DNA of 64,000 nucleotides, from contig NZ_JAANMZ010000025.1 in assembly GCF_011250555.1 (NCBI RefSeq), positions 1-64,000 of the forward strand. Direction: 5' to 3'. This stretch comes from Bacillus sp. MM2020_4 (GTDB lineage: Bacteria; Bacillota; Bacilli; Bacillales; Cytobacillaceae). Made by a program: the position numbers and the translations under genes. The notes under the pieces were generated by a model that worked only from the letters and a program-made list of their open reading frames with translations, made no database searches and had not been told where the DNA came from. Below are positions 57,449 through 64,000 of this stretch, piece after piece. Position 1 is the stretch's first letter. The number at the start of each line of letters is the position of its first letter.

Positions 57449-57946
57449 TTATTTTGTTTTTTCAGGAAAGTACAAAACATCAAAGAATTCATGATTATCC
57501 ATTCCTTCTTCTTCCATTTTTTCCTTTACAGCAGAAACTAATAATCTCATACCCTCCACAACCGCTTCCTGTTCCTTTGAGTTCAAGAGATTCAATGACG
57601 CTAATATGGATTTATTAGCGATTTCAGATATGTCCTCATTTATTCCTTCTTTTAATTCGTTTGAGAGAGAAATTTCCACTGAACGTTTATCCTTAGGGTT
57701 AGGAGTCTTTACTAGAAATCCTTTTGTGGTAAGTCGTTCCACTATATCCGAAACCGTACTTTGAGTCATTTTGAGATTCTGAGAAAGATGTTTAATACTG
57801 ATCTTTTTATGAGCAAATACTTCGCCAATAACCCTAGCTTGAGGAATCGTGACACCCCTTTCTTCGGAATGTTTCTGAAGGCTTTTCATTAGATAACTTT
57901 GCAATAAATCAATAGATTCACGAATAAAATTGGCTTTATCCACCAT
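57449..57946 (-). CDS. ydgG: MarR family transcriptional regulator
   Basis: 165 residues. Winged helix (KISIKHLSQNLKMTQSTVSDIVERLTTKGFLVKTPNPKDKRSVEISLS near residue 55-105) between dimerisation helices. The DxRS/T wing DKRS is typical. First gene of the operon with the MMPL exporter; a long inverted repeat directly upstream is the likely autoregulatory operator. GAGGTGGTTAG precedes the ATG. Confidence 0.9.
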   Translation of the reverse strand: MVDKANFIRESIDLLQSYLMKSLQKHSEERGVTIPQARVIGEVFAHKKISIKHLSQNLKMTQSTVSDIVERLTTKGFLVKTPNPKDKRSVEISLSNELKEGINEDISEIANKSILASLNLLNSKEQEAVVEGMRLLVSAVKEKMEEEGMDNHEFFDVLYFPEKTK

Positions 57947-57967
57947 TCACTAACCACCTCATAAAAA

Positions 57968-58009
57968 AATAGCACACGATATATCCCACAAGATACATCG
58001 TGTACTATT
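57968..58009 (-). promoter_or_regulatory. MarR-type operator, 18-bp inverted repeat
   Basis: AATAGCACACGATATATC - CCACAA - GATACATCGTGTACTATT. Arms match at 16 of 18 positions. It begins right after the -10 box and ends about 20 bp before the marR-type start, so a bound repressor would block the operon. Confidence 0.75.
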
Positions 58010-58010
58010 T

Positions 58011-58039
58011 ATCGTAGATTCATATACCCTTTTTGTCAA
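58011..58039 (-). promoter_or_regulatory. Promoter of the marR-MMPL operon
   Basis: Read leftward: TTGACA (58034-58039), 17-bp spacer, TACGAT (58011-58016). Confidence 0.7.
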
Positions 58040-58128
58040 TAAAAAGGTGTGACTGTCATATGGTTATGCTTTCTTATCTATTAAAAAGGACAGTCCTCTC
58101 CATTTGAGGGTGACCTGCCTTTTATATG

Positions 58129-60240
58129 TTATTCCAGTTGTATATTTACAGCATCATCCAAATATTTCATTTCGCTATATCCAAAAATCTCCAACCTCTT
58201 AGGGATCACTTTCTCTCCATCGTTGTTACCGTCAAACTTTATGCTTTGAACGGTAACGAAATACCGGGGTTGGTCAATTTCTTCATATGGTACAGGAATA
58301 TTATTCATATCATATTCCATTCCGTTTTTGTCAACGATCACGCCTTCAGAGTTCATCTCGAAGAAACTAGCTTCATTTTCATCCTCACCCACAATTTGGA
58401 ATTGGAGTGACTCATATGCTCGATGCTTTGTTTCATAATTGCTTATGACAACATTGGTCGGTAGTCCCACTTCCACCTTGTCGATAGAGATGATACTGCC
58501 TGCATATTCAAAGGTTTGAGGGTATTCCTGAGTAGCATCCAGTTCGATAGTTTTTTGGTCCTCAACAGTTAAATGGAGTGAGCCGGATTGAACGTTTACC
58601 TCTTTCGGCTTTTCTCCAAAAAGAGGATCAAATTGCGACTGAGACGTAATCCAACTCCCATCTTGAGGTGACCCTAGGAAAGAGCCGCCACTCAAATCAG
58701 ACTTCACTTTCTTATTGTTCACTACTAGATTGTTAAAATGGAGATATTCTACCTGCTTTTCTGACTGGTCATTATGAATACTATATTGCAGAACCGTCGC
58801 TGTTGGGGCAACGGTTAGTTTATCAAATCGAACCGGGATTCCTCCCACTTCTGTTTCTCCCTTCAATGCATAATCGATAGAGGGCTGTTTTGTTACAGGG
58901 ATGTCGAAGTTCCATTCCCCAAATGCATATTCCTTTTCCTCGAAAGTCCTATATGCATTCCGTTTAGAAGAATGAGGAATCAATTTCTGAAGCCTTGTAA
59001 TTTTTAGTTTGACCGTCCCGTTGTCAATGGAGAGTGACGGCAGACTAATCTTCCCATGATACACGTTCTTTTCTTTTTTATTTACTTCCGATGTAAGGTC
59101 AGGTGACTCGTACCTTGAATATGTTTCATGGTTCATGATTTTACGTTCATTCTCCACCTTAACCCCTTCATCATCATTCATCATATATTGATTGTCTTCC
59201 TTAGTATCTTCTATTTCATAGAAAACAAGCGTCTGTACATCATCCGCAATCGCCCTCTTAATCTTAATTTTCACCCCATCGCTTTCCGCTTCCAGGTTAA
59301 GCCTTTCACCCAAGTCCTGTTCCAGAAAGGCACGCAACTCTTGATTCTCTTCCGTCCATGTATAGTAGAGGTTGGTAAAAGACTTTGTAAAGACCTCTAT
59401 ACTTATTAATAGTGCCATAACACTTGCAAAAACAATCCCTATTCTTTTACGCTTCTTGTTCTTTCGTTGTCTGAGCTTTTCCTTTTCTGCCAGCTTAGCT
59501 TTGACATTCTCCATGAAATCAGGTGGCACCTGGAACTCTTCAATCCTTTCAGTAAGATTTAACACGACATCCTGGAATGTTGCCAAATCCCCCTGACAGT
59601 CCTGACAATGGTAAATATGTCTCTCTAAATCAATCTTTCTCGGCCGATCCAAGGTTCTTTCTACGTAATCAATATAAACCCTTTGATACTTCTTACAGCC
59701 ATTAAAGGGTGTTCCGTCCCCCCATTCTTTCCGAAGGGACTGGACTCCCGAAAATAAAAGATCCTTCAGTTTTTCCTCAGAAACGTTGAGGAGCTGTGCT
59801 GCGTCCTCCCATGAAACTCCTTTTACATATGTAAGAACGATCGCTTCTTTCTGATGCTCTTCCAATTGATCAAGTGCCTGAAATAAATCCCGACGCGACC
59901 CACTATCCTCCGGAGCCTGTAAACTTTCAGTAAGCTCCCGGCAAATAAGTATAAATAGGGATGTCACCCACGTTTCAAATGTTGTATCACCTTTAAATCG
60001 GGGCAATTCTTTGTGGACTTTTACTATAGAGCGGTAAAAAAGCTCTTCCATTTGCTGCTGATTCCTAAGATAAAACCAACCAAGTGGGTAGAATGATTGT
60101 TTATGCTGATCGAACCAATCGACAATAGATTCCAACCCCTTTTTTCTATTAATCATGATTGAACTGGAATCTATTTTTGCTGGGATCATAAATGGTTTCC
60201 CCCCCCCTTTTATCATTCTATTTATCTCTTCTTCTATCAT
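58129..60240 (-). CDS. Single-chain ECF sigma factor fused to zinc-finger anti-sigma and DUF4179-type extracytoplasmic domain
   Basis: 703 residues in one open frame. Sigma region 2 (about 45-103, ...RFKGDTTFETWVTSLFILICREL), sigma region 4 (about 122-173, LDQLEEHQKEAIVLTYVKGVSWEDAAQLLNVSE), zinc anti-sigma motif H208-x3-C212-x2-C215 after C182, basic stretch, one membrane helix (267-284), then about 420 residues outside the cell resembling DUF4179/DUF5643 of Bacillus anti-sigma proteins. Normally these are two neighbouring genes. The second ATG (60189, codon 18) may be the true start with a G9 run as ribosome site; if the first ATG is used, G9 lies in the coding region. No obvious target gene. 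Confidence 0.78.
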   Translation of the reverse strand: MIEEEINRMIKGGGKPFMIPAKIDSSSIMINRKKGLESIVDWFDQHKQSFYPLGWFYLRNQQQMEELFYRSIVKVHKELPRFKGDTTFETWVTSLFILICRELTESLQAPEDSGSRRDLFQALDQLEEHQKEAIVLTYVKGVSWEDAAQLLNVSEEKLKDLLFSGVQSLRKEWGDGTPFNGCKKYQRVYIDYVERTLDRPRKIDLERHIYHCQDCQGDLATFQDVVLNLTERIEEFQVPPDFMENVKAKLAEKEKLRQRKNKKRKRIGIVFASVMALLISIEVFTKSFTNLYYTWTEENQELRAFLEQDLGERLNLEAESDGVKIKIKRAIADDVQTLVFYEIEDTKEDNQYMMNDDEGVKVENERKIMNHETYSRYESPDLTSEVNKKEKNVYHGKISLPSLSIDNGTVKLKITRLQKLIPHSSKRNAYRTFEEKEYAFGEWNFDIPVTKQPSIDYALKGETEVGGIPVRFDKLTVAPTATVLQYSIHNDQSEKQVEYLHFNNLVVNNKKVKSDLSGGSFLGSPQDGSWITSQSQFDPLFGEKPKEVNVQSGSLHLTVEDQKTIELDATQEYPQTFEYAGSIISIDKVEVGLPTNVVISNYETKHRAYESLQFQIVGEDENEASFFEMNSEGVIVDKNGMEYDMNNIPVPYEEIDQPRYFVTVQSIKFDGNNDGEKVIPKRLEIFGYSEMKYLDDAVNIQLE
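60199..60207 (-). repeat. G9 homopolymer at the start of the sigma/anti-sigma gene
   Basis: Nine consecutive G on the coding strand, between two possible start codons. Length change by slippage would alter the reading frame (first start) or the ribosome site strength (second start), a possible on/off switch. Confidence 0.6.
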
Positions 60241-60477
60241 TCAAATCTATTATAGCTCGACTAACATTTTTATCCAATTTTTTATTTATTTGGATCTGTT
60301 ATAACTAAATGCTGATTTCACTGTGTTTGAAAAATAAACGGAAAGATTCCCTTTAAATTAGGAAATATGTACACTTGGTTATGCTCTATAGAGTGACTGA
60401 ACTCACTGACCATGCTGAAGGATAACCTTATAATGATTTTGGTCTACCTAATTATGTTTAATGAAAGTTTGTGAAAA
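60241..60477. other. Divergent intergenic region
   Basis: 237 bp between the sigma/anti-sigma gene and the radical-SAM gene. AT-rich; it should hold both promoters. TTGAAA at 60326-60331 and TTTAAA 19 bp on are a weak pair for the rightward gene. A 20-codon frame ending at 60476 has no ribosome site and is not called. Confidence 0.35.
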
Positions 60478-61806
60478 ATGGAAAACAAGAACAGATATGT
60501 TCCATCAAGATTTAATGCTATCACACACACAGATGACAATGGCGTTGTGCTATTTAATAGTTATACTGGTGCGATTACTTATTTTTCAGATCAAGAGAAA
60601 CAGGCAGTCCTATCTTCATTAAAAAGAGCAGGCACCGAATTATTAGAAAACGAAATACAAGAAGATTTACATACAAATGGTTTTTTAGTCTCTAGCCATG
60701 TGGATGAAAAGAGAAGGGCACAATTTCTTCATCAGTCACTGCATCGAACAGATACCATGCATCTTGTGCTAATGCCTACCGAAGCTTGCAATTTCCGATG
60801 TACCTATTGCTACGAAACGTTTGAACGTGGAAAAATGAATCGAACCGTCATTAATGGGTTAAAAGCATTTGTCCAAGAAAAGGCGGCGAGTTTAACCGAC
60901 CTGCATATTAGTTGGTTTGGCGGTGAACCATTAATTTCCTTAGACGTTATCGAGGAGCTATCCGAGACTTTTTTAGCGATTGCAAAGGAAAACCATGTCC
61001 AGTACTCTTGTGATCTTGTTACAAATGAGTATCTATTAACAAAGGACACGTTCCAGCGATTACTTTCTTGGAATATAAATCAATTTATGATCACAGTCGA
61101 CGGAGTAGGAGAGGTTCACGATCGCCGAAGACACTTAACAGGCGGTGGGAGAACATTTGATACCATCATCGAGAATCTAATCGCCATTAAAGATGTCCCC
61201 GGCTCATTTGACATCACGATTCGAACCAATTTTGACGAAGACAATCTACAAGCGACTTCCGAATTAACCCATTTTTTAAAAGACCATTTTGCAGATGATA
61301 AGCGTTTTGGTATTCTATTTCGACCAGTTGGTCAATGGGGTGGAAAAAATGATGATGACATCCCTGTTTGCAGCCGTACAATGGCTAATAAAAAGATCTG
61401 GGAACTGACAGATGAAGCGATCTCACAAGGATTCGGTATGAGTTCCATGATTACAGATTCCTTGATGCCATCCGCATCGGTCTGCTATGCGGCAAAACCA
61501 CACTCATTAGTAGTCAGCTCTCACGGACAATTATACAAGTGCACACTCTCGCTTCATGAGGAATTTAATCAAGTGGGAAAAATACATGAAGACGGTCATC
61601 TAGAGCTTGATTATGATAAAATTGCCAGTTGGGTAACATCGGGGGAGGAAACAGATGCTGTTTGCCAATCCTGTTTCTATCGGCCTGTATGCCAAGGGAA
61701 TCATTGTCCGTTGTATCGGATGAGAACCGGAGAAAGGCCATGTCCTTATGAAAAACGAAATATTAAAAAAGTATTAAACCTAATTTGGAAAAATAGTACT
61801 CAATAA
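60478..61806 (+). CDS. Radical SAM/SPASM peptide-modifying enzyme
   Basis: 442 residues. N-terminal about 85 residues (RYVPSRFNAIT...GVVLFNSYTGAITYF) resemble the leader-binding part of SPASM maturases. Radical SAM cluster C104-x3-C108-x2-C111 in TEACNFRCTYCYE; SISWFGGEPL-type GGEP motif near residue 148. The SPASM region has VCYA near residue 337, KCTL, then CQSCFYRPVCQGNHCP and CPYEKR for auxiliary 4Fe-4S clusters. Such enzymes install thioether or C-C crosslinks in ribosomal peptides. A 28-codon peptide gene follows after 49 bp. ATG start with a weak site (GAAAG). No transporter or protease gene is adjacent. Confidence 0.85.
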   Translation: MENKNRYVPSRFNAITHTDDNGVVLFNSYTGAITYFSDQEKQAVLSSLKRAGTELLENEIQEDLHTNGFLVSSHVDEKRRAQFLHQSLHRTDTMHLVLMPTEACNFRCTYCYETFERGKMNRTVINGLKAFVQEKAASLTDLHISWFGGEPLISLDVIEELSETFLAIAKENHVQYSCDLVTNEYLLTKDTFQRLLSWNINQFMITVDGVGEVHDRRRHLTGGGRTFDTIIENLIAIKDVPGSFDITIRTNFDEDNLQATSELTHFLKDHFADDKRFGILFRPVGQWGGKNDDDIPVCSRTMANKKIWELTDEAISQGFGMSSMITDSLMPSASVCYAAKPHSLVVSSHGQLYKCTLSLHEEFNQVGKIHEDGHLELDYDKIASWVTSGEETDAVCQSCFYRPVCQGNHCPLYRMRTGERPCPYEKRNIKKVLNLIWKNSTQ

Positions 61807-61855
61807 ACGTGGCTAGTTGACTCATATACATCAATCATGAAAGGTGGTGAGTTAC

Positions 61856-61942
61856 ATGCGTGTATTACGCCCAGCTACATCCCCAGTTAACAACCAAGTT
61901 ACTGGGAAAATCATGAAGTCAGTCCCTGGTAATATAAAATAA
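61856..61942 (+). CDS. Candidate 28-aa substrate peptide of the radical SAM enzyme
   Basis: Encodes 28 residues: MRVLRPATSPVNNQVTGK then IMKSVPGNIK. A strong ribosome site AAAGGTGGTGAG lies 5 nt before the ATG, and an inverted repeat follows the stop, so it looks like a translated unit rather than chance. It has no Cys, Trp, Tyr, Phe or His, so if modified the crosslink would use aliphatic, Asn, Lys or Arg residues. The link to the maturase rests on position only. Confidence 0.55.
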   Translation: MRVLRPATSPVNNQVTGKIMKSVPGNIK

Positions 61943-61953
61943 GCATAAACTTG

Positions 61954-61989
61954 TAGAAGGCAACTTCACCATCGGTGAGTTGCCTTCTA
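61954..61989 (+). terminator. Hairpin after the small peptide gene
   Basis: TAGAAGGCAACTTCACC - ATC - GGTGAGTTGCCTTCTA, 16 paired bases with one bulge. The T-run is missing, so it may be a stability element or partial terminator. Confidence 0.65.
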
Positions 61990-62084
61990 TAGGATTTCAC
62001 AAAAATTAGATGGGATTCTACATGGCTGATAATGACTAGGCACGTTAGTTTGTCTTTTTACGATTTTTCATAAACCTTCTCTTT

Positions 62085-62516
62085 TTAATCGCCTTCAATA
62101 CTTGGGTTCAGTCTTACCATGCACTTCAAGTCTTCATTACCTTGGTACCATTCAACACAATAACCGTTAGGGTCAATATCGGAATATGAAATCAGTTCCT
62201 CAAATGCATGACTAATCTTTTGAGGATCATTTTTATAATTTACTATAGTAACGCACCTGTACTTACCTTTTTCAATGGTGAATAATTCACCATTGAAATT
62301 TCCCTCTTTATCCTTTTCTACTATTTCTGCCGCAGCTTTGTAAGTAATAACACCTATTTCTGGTCTCGATATACCAAAGTATCTTCTCTCGTTTGAAAAT
62401 GGAATACTAGCATGAAGTCTATCATGTGCATCCTGAATTCCGTCTGGAAAAGAAGTTGCCGTTATATAAAATACCTTAATATCTTTTTCAATAATAATCG
62501 TTTCCATATCGTGCAT
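62085..62516 (-). CDS. GyrI-like / AraC-effector-type small-molecule binding protein
   Basis: 143 residues. Two-repeat SHS2 style is suggested by KDIKVFYITATSFPDGIQDAHDRLHASIP near the start and GKYRCVTIVNYKNDPQKISHAFEELISY in the second half, followed by CVEWYQG. Such proteins bind ligands stand-alone or as partner of a regulator. I am not certain of the family. ATG 62516 is chosen since AAGGAGG lies 5 nt upstream; the longest frame starts inside or before it. Lies 52 bp from the kinase gene on the same strand. Confidence 0.6.
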   Translation of the reverse strand: MHDMETIIIEKDIKVFYITATSFPDGIQDAHDRLHASIPFSNERRYFGISRPEIGVITYKAAAEIVEKDKEGNFNGELFTIEKGKYRCVTIVNYKNDPQKISHAFEELISYSDIDPNGYCVEWYQGNEDLKCMVRLNPSIEGD

Positions 62517-62568
62517 TTCAACCTCCTTGGAATAAACTAGGATCATCAAGCCTTCTAGGAATCCATTC

Positions 62569-63996
62569 TTAAAGGTTACTAAAATAATACTGGGGTAAGA
62601 TAATTTGTATATGAGTTCCTTTTGAACTGCTATCCACCACGTTTATATCTCCTCGATGTTCAAGAATGATGTTTTTTACAAATGGTAAACCTAGTCCTAA
62701 ACCTTCATTTTTAGATGTCGTAAAAGGATCAAAAACATTATTCCAATGGTCCGCAGGTATTCCCTTTCCGGTATCAATAAAATGAATAAAAATTCTATCC
62801 ACTTGAATATCGGTAGAAATCATGATATTTCTTACGGATCTTTCTTTCGAAAAGGCCTCCGAACTATTTTTAATCAAATTGAAAAATACTTGCTTTAAAT
62901 ACACATCGTTGGCATAGGTTTTTAATGTTGTATATTTTTTGTCAAAAAAAACTTCTACAGCATTCCTTTGTAAAAACTCTGCTGCTATTTCAATGGATTG
63001 TTCTATGATTTCATTCAAATCCACCATTTTGTAATCAATGGATTTATACTTTAATAATTTTGTGTAATTATTTAGTAATTCCTCCGTTTGATTAGCCGCT
63101 TTTTGAATCATTACGGTCATCTTTTTACCTTCAGTAGGCAAATGTGATTCTCCTAATAATTTCGAATATCCGTTAATAATTTGTAGCGTATTTTTAACTT
63201 CATGCACTAAACTAGCAGTAAGACTGCCTGCATTATCTAGTTTCTTCTGACGTTCCATTAAACGATTATAATTTACAGTCAATATCGTATTCAATTTAAC
63301 GAACGAAAAGACAATAATAACTGAAAAAATAATGGTCCCTAAACTGCTAAATAATGCTCCTGTTCCAGGTATAAAATTGAATAATCCAAAAATAAACAGC
63401 AACAAGCTACAAGAAGAAAATGTTCCTAAAAAATCTCTTAAAGAGAGGTTTTGAATTTGTTTAGAAATAATAAAAGTAAAAATGATTAGAATTAGAAAAC
63501 TGCTAGAATGAATAAGATACAAAAATTGCAACGGCCCATATTCTGGAAAATAGAAATAAAGATCTGAGGTAACGACTTTTACCTCTTTCACCCCGATAAT
63601 TCCGAATCTTGTCATATTTATTAGATAGATAATAAAGCTCCATCCTACTAAGAATAAAAAAACTTTATGATTAAAAATAGAAGATTGAAACTTATAAAAT
63701 GATTGATTTTTAATATTGGTAGTATGTTTATTGATTAGAACATGCGCTAAATAAAATACAAGAGGAATCATAAAAGTTGGCCCAATCCTAAAGAACCTAA
63801 AAAGCCAAGTGATTAATTCTTTTGAAAGGACACCCTTCAAATATAAAACGGCAATGTCTAATTGCCAAAAACAGATGGAGAGCATATAAAGAAATAAAGC
63901 AAATGCTAATTCCGAGCCTTTATATATTTTTAAAACGCATATCGCTAATACGATCGGAATAATTCCAATAATAGCGATCAAAAATGCGATGATCAA
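62569..63996 (-). CDS. Membrane sensor histidine kinase (start may lie beyond the window)
   Basis: 475 residues visible. About eight helices (1-245), then HisKA with phospho-histidine SLVHEVKNTLQIINGYSKLL near residue 265, N-box NLIKNSSEAF, G1 DTGKGIP, and G2 GLGLGLPFVKNIILEHRGDI near the end. Resembles KinB/KinD-type kinases with multi-span sensors. The first codon in the window is TTG at 63996, and the frame stays open to the edge, so the true start may be outside. No response regulator is next to it in the visible part; the GyrI-like gene downstream may be co-transcribed. Confidence 0.85.
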   Translation of the reverse strand: MIIAFLIAIIGIIPIVLAICVLKIYKGSELAFALFLYMLSICFWQLDIAVLYLKGVLSKELITWLFRFFRIGPTFMIPLVFYLAHVLINKHTTNIKNQSFYKFQSSIFNHKVFLFLVGWSFIIYLINMTRFGIIGVKEVKVVTSDLYFYFPEYGPLQFLYLIHSSSFLILIIFTFIISKQIQNLSLRDFLGTFSSCSLLLFIFGLFNFIPGTGALFSSLGTIIFSVIIVFSFVKLNTILTVNYNRLMERQKKLDNAGSLTASLVHEVKNTLQIINGYSKLLGESHLPTEGKKMTVMIQKAANQTEELLNNYTKLLKYKSIDYKMVDLNEIIEQSIEIAAEFLQRNAVEVFFDKKYTTLKTYANDVYLKQVFFNLIKNSSEAFSKERSVRNIMISTDIQVDRIFIHFIDTGKGIPADHWNNVFDPFTTSKNEGLGLGLPFVKNIILEHRGDINVVDSSSKGTHIQIILPQYYFSNL

Positions 63997-64000
63997 AGTT

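Noticed and set aside
60417..60476. 20-codon hydrophobic frame just before the radical SAM gene as a precursor peptide
   Set aside because: No ribosome site upstream of its ATG and no leader/core pattern.
61837..61890. Overlapping 17-codon frame (MKGGELHACITPSYIPS) as the maturase substrate
   Set aside because: It contains a cysteine, but it has no ribosome site; its own first codons form the ribosome site of the 28-codon gene.

Overview
The window looks like a chromosomal segment of a low-GC, Gram-positive, spore-former-type Bacillaceae (Bacillus/Neobacillus-like). The reasons are AAGGAGG-type ribosome binding sites, frequent TTG/GTG starts, sigma-A promoters, an S-box riboswitch, GlcT- and BirA-type regulatory sites, and close relatives of Bacillus genes (guaD, ykuK, rbsRKDACB, yknXYZ, yxjG, ydgG/ydgH). 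A scattered family of palindromes built on GGTGCCTGACACC/GGTGCCTGTCACC adds to this. No rRNA, tRNA, CRISPR array, transposase or prophage gene was recognised. The species assignment is inference.

Layout. 1-13.1 kb: beta-galactosidase, guanine deaminase, an AgcS alanine-type symporter, a membrane diguanylate cyclase, BirA-controlled bioY, a Na+-symporter with its 35-residue MetS-like partner, a small zinc-ribbon protein, YkuK, a PAS histidine kinase and a DUF418 protein. 13.1-18.7 kb: a di-heme-like membrane protein, a methyltransferase, then the antiterminator glcT convergent with a PTS operon (RAT/terminator - EIIA - EIICB) and a Gfo/Idh/MocA oxidoreductase. 18.8-24.5 kb: the full ribose operon rbsRKDACB with a promoter, an operator-like palindrome and an exact second copy of that palindrome inside rbsK. 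24.9-35.9 kb: TerC, the YknXYZ-type efflux system, an acyl-CoA-dehydrogenase-like flavoenzyme followed by an amino-acid ABC importer, a TubZ-like tubulin GTPase, and PanE. 36-46.5 kb: a PAS-GGDEF-EAL protein, S-box-controlled YxjG-type methyltransferase, a YgjP-like metalloprotease, DUF1456, a thiolase/acyl-CoA dehydrogenase pair with divergent IclR regulator, a peroxiredoxin gene with in-frame TGA at its catalytic cysteine codon, and a VOC protein. 46.6-64 kb: a HAD phosphatase, a glycosyltransferase next to a divergent UvrA-like ATPase, an old-yellow-enzyme-type reductase, an MMPL exporter with MarR regulator and long operator, a single-chain sigma/anti-sigma fusion, a radical-SAM/SPASM maturase followed by a 28-codon peptide gene, a GyrI-like protein and a histidine kinase running to the window edge.

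The best candidates for something new are: (1) the peroxiredoxin whose UGA sits exactly where the peroxidatic cysteine belongs and is followed by a SECIS-like hairpin, so probably a selenoprotein; (2) the radical-SAM/SPASM plus tiny peptide pair, a possible RiPP system; (3) the solitary chromosomal TubZ-like gene; (4) the membrane-tethered sigma factor fused to its anti-sigma and preceded by a G9 tract; (5) the duplicated operator inside rbsK; (6) the UvrA-like/glycosyltransferase pair, which resembles a self-resistance module. Many longest-ORF starts were moved inward where a good ribosome binding site decided the start; several outer starts lie inside repeats or terminators.
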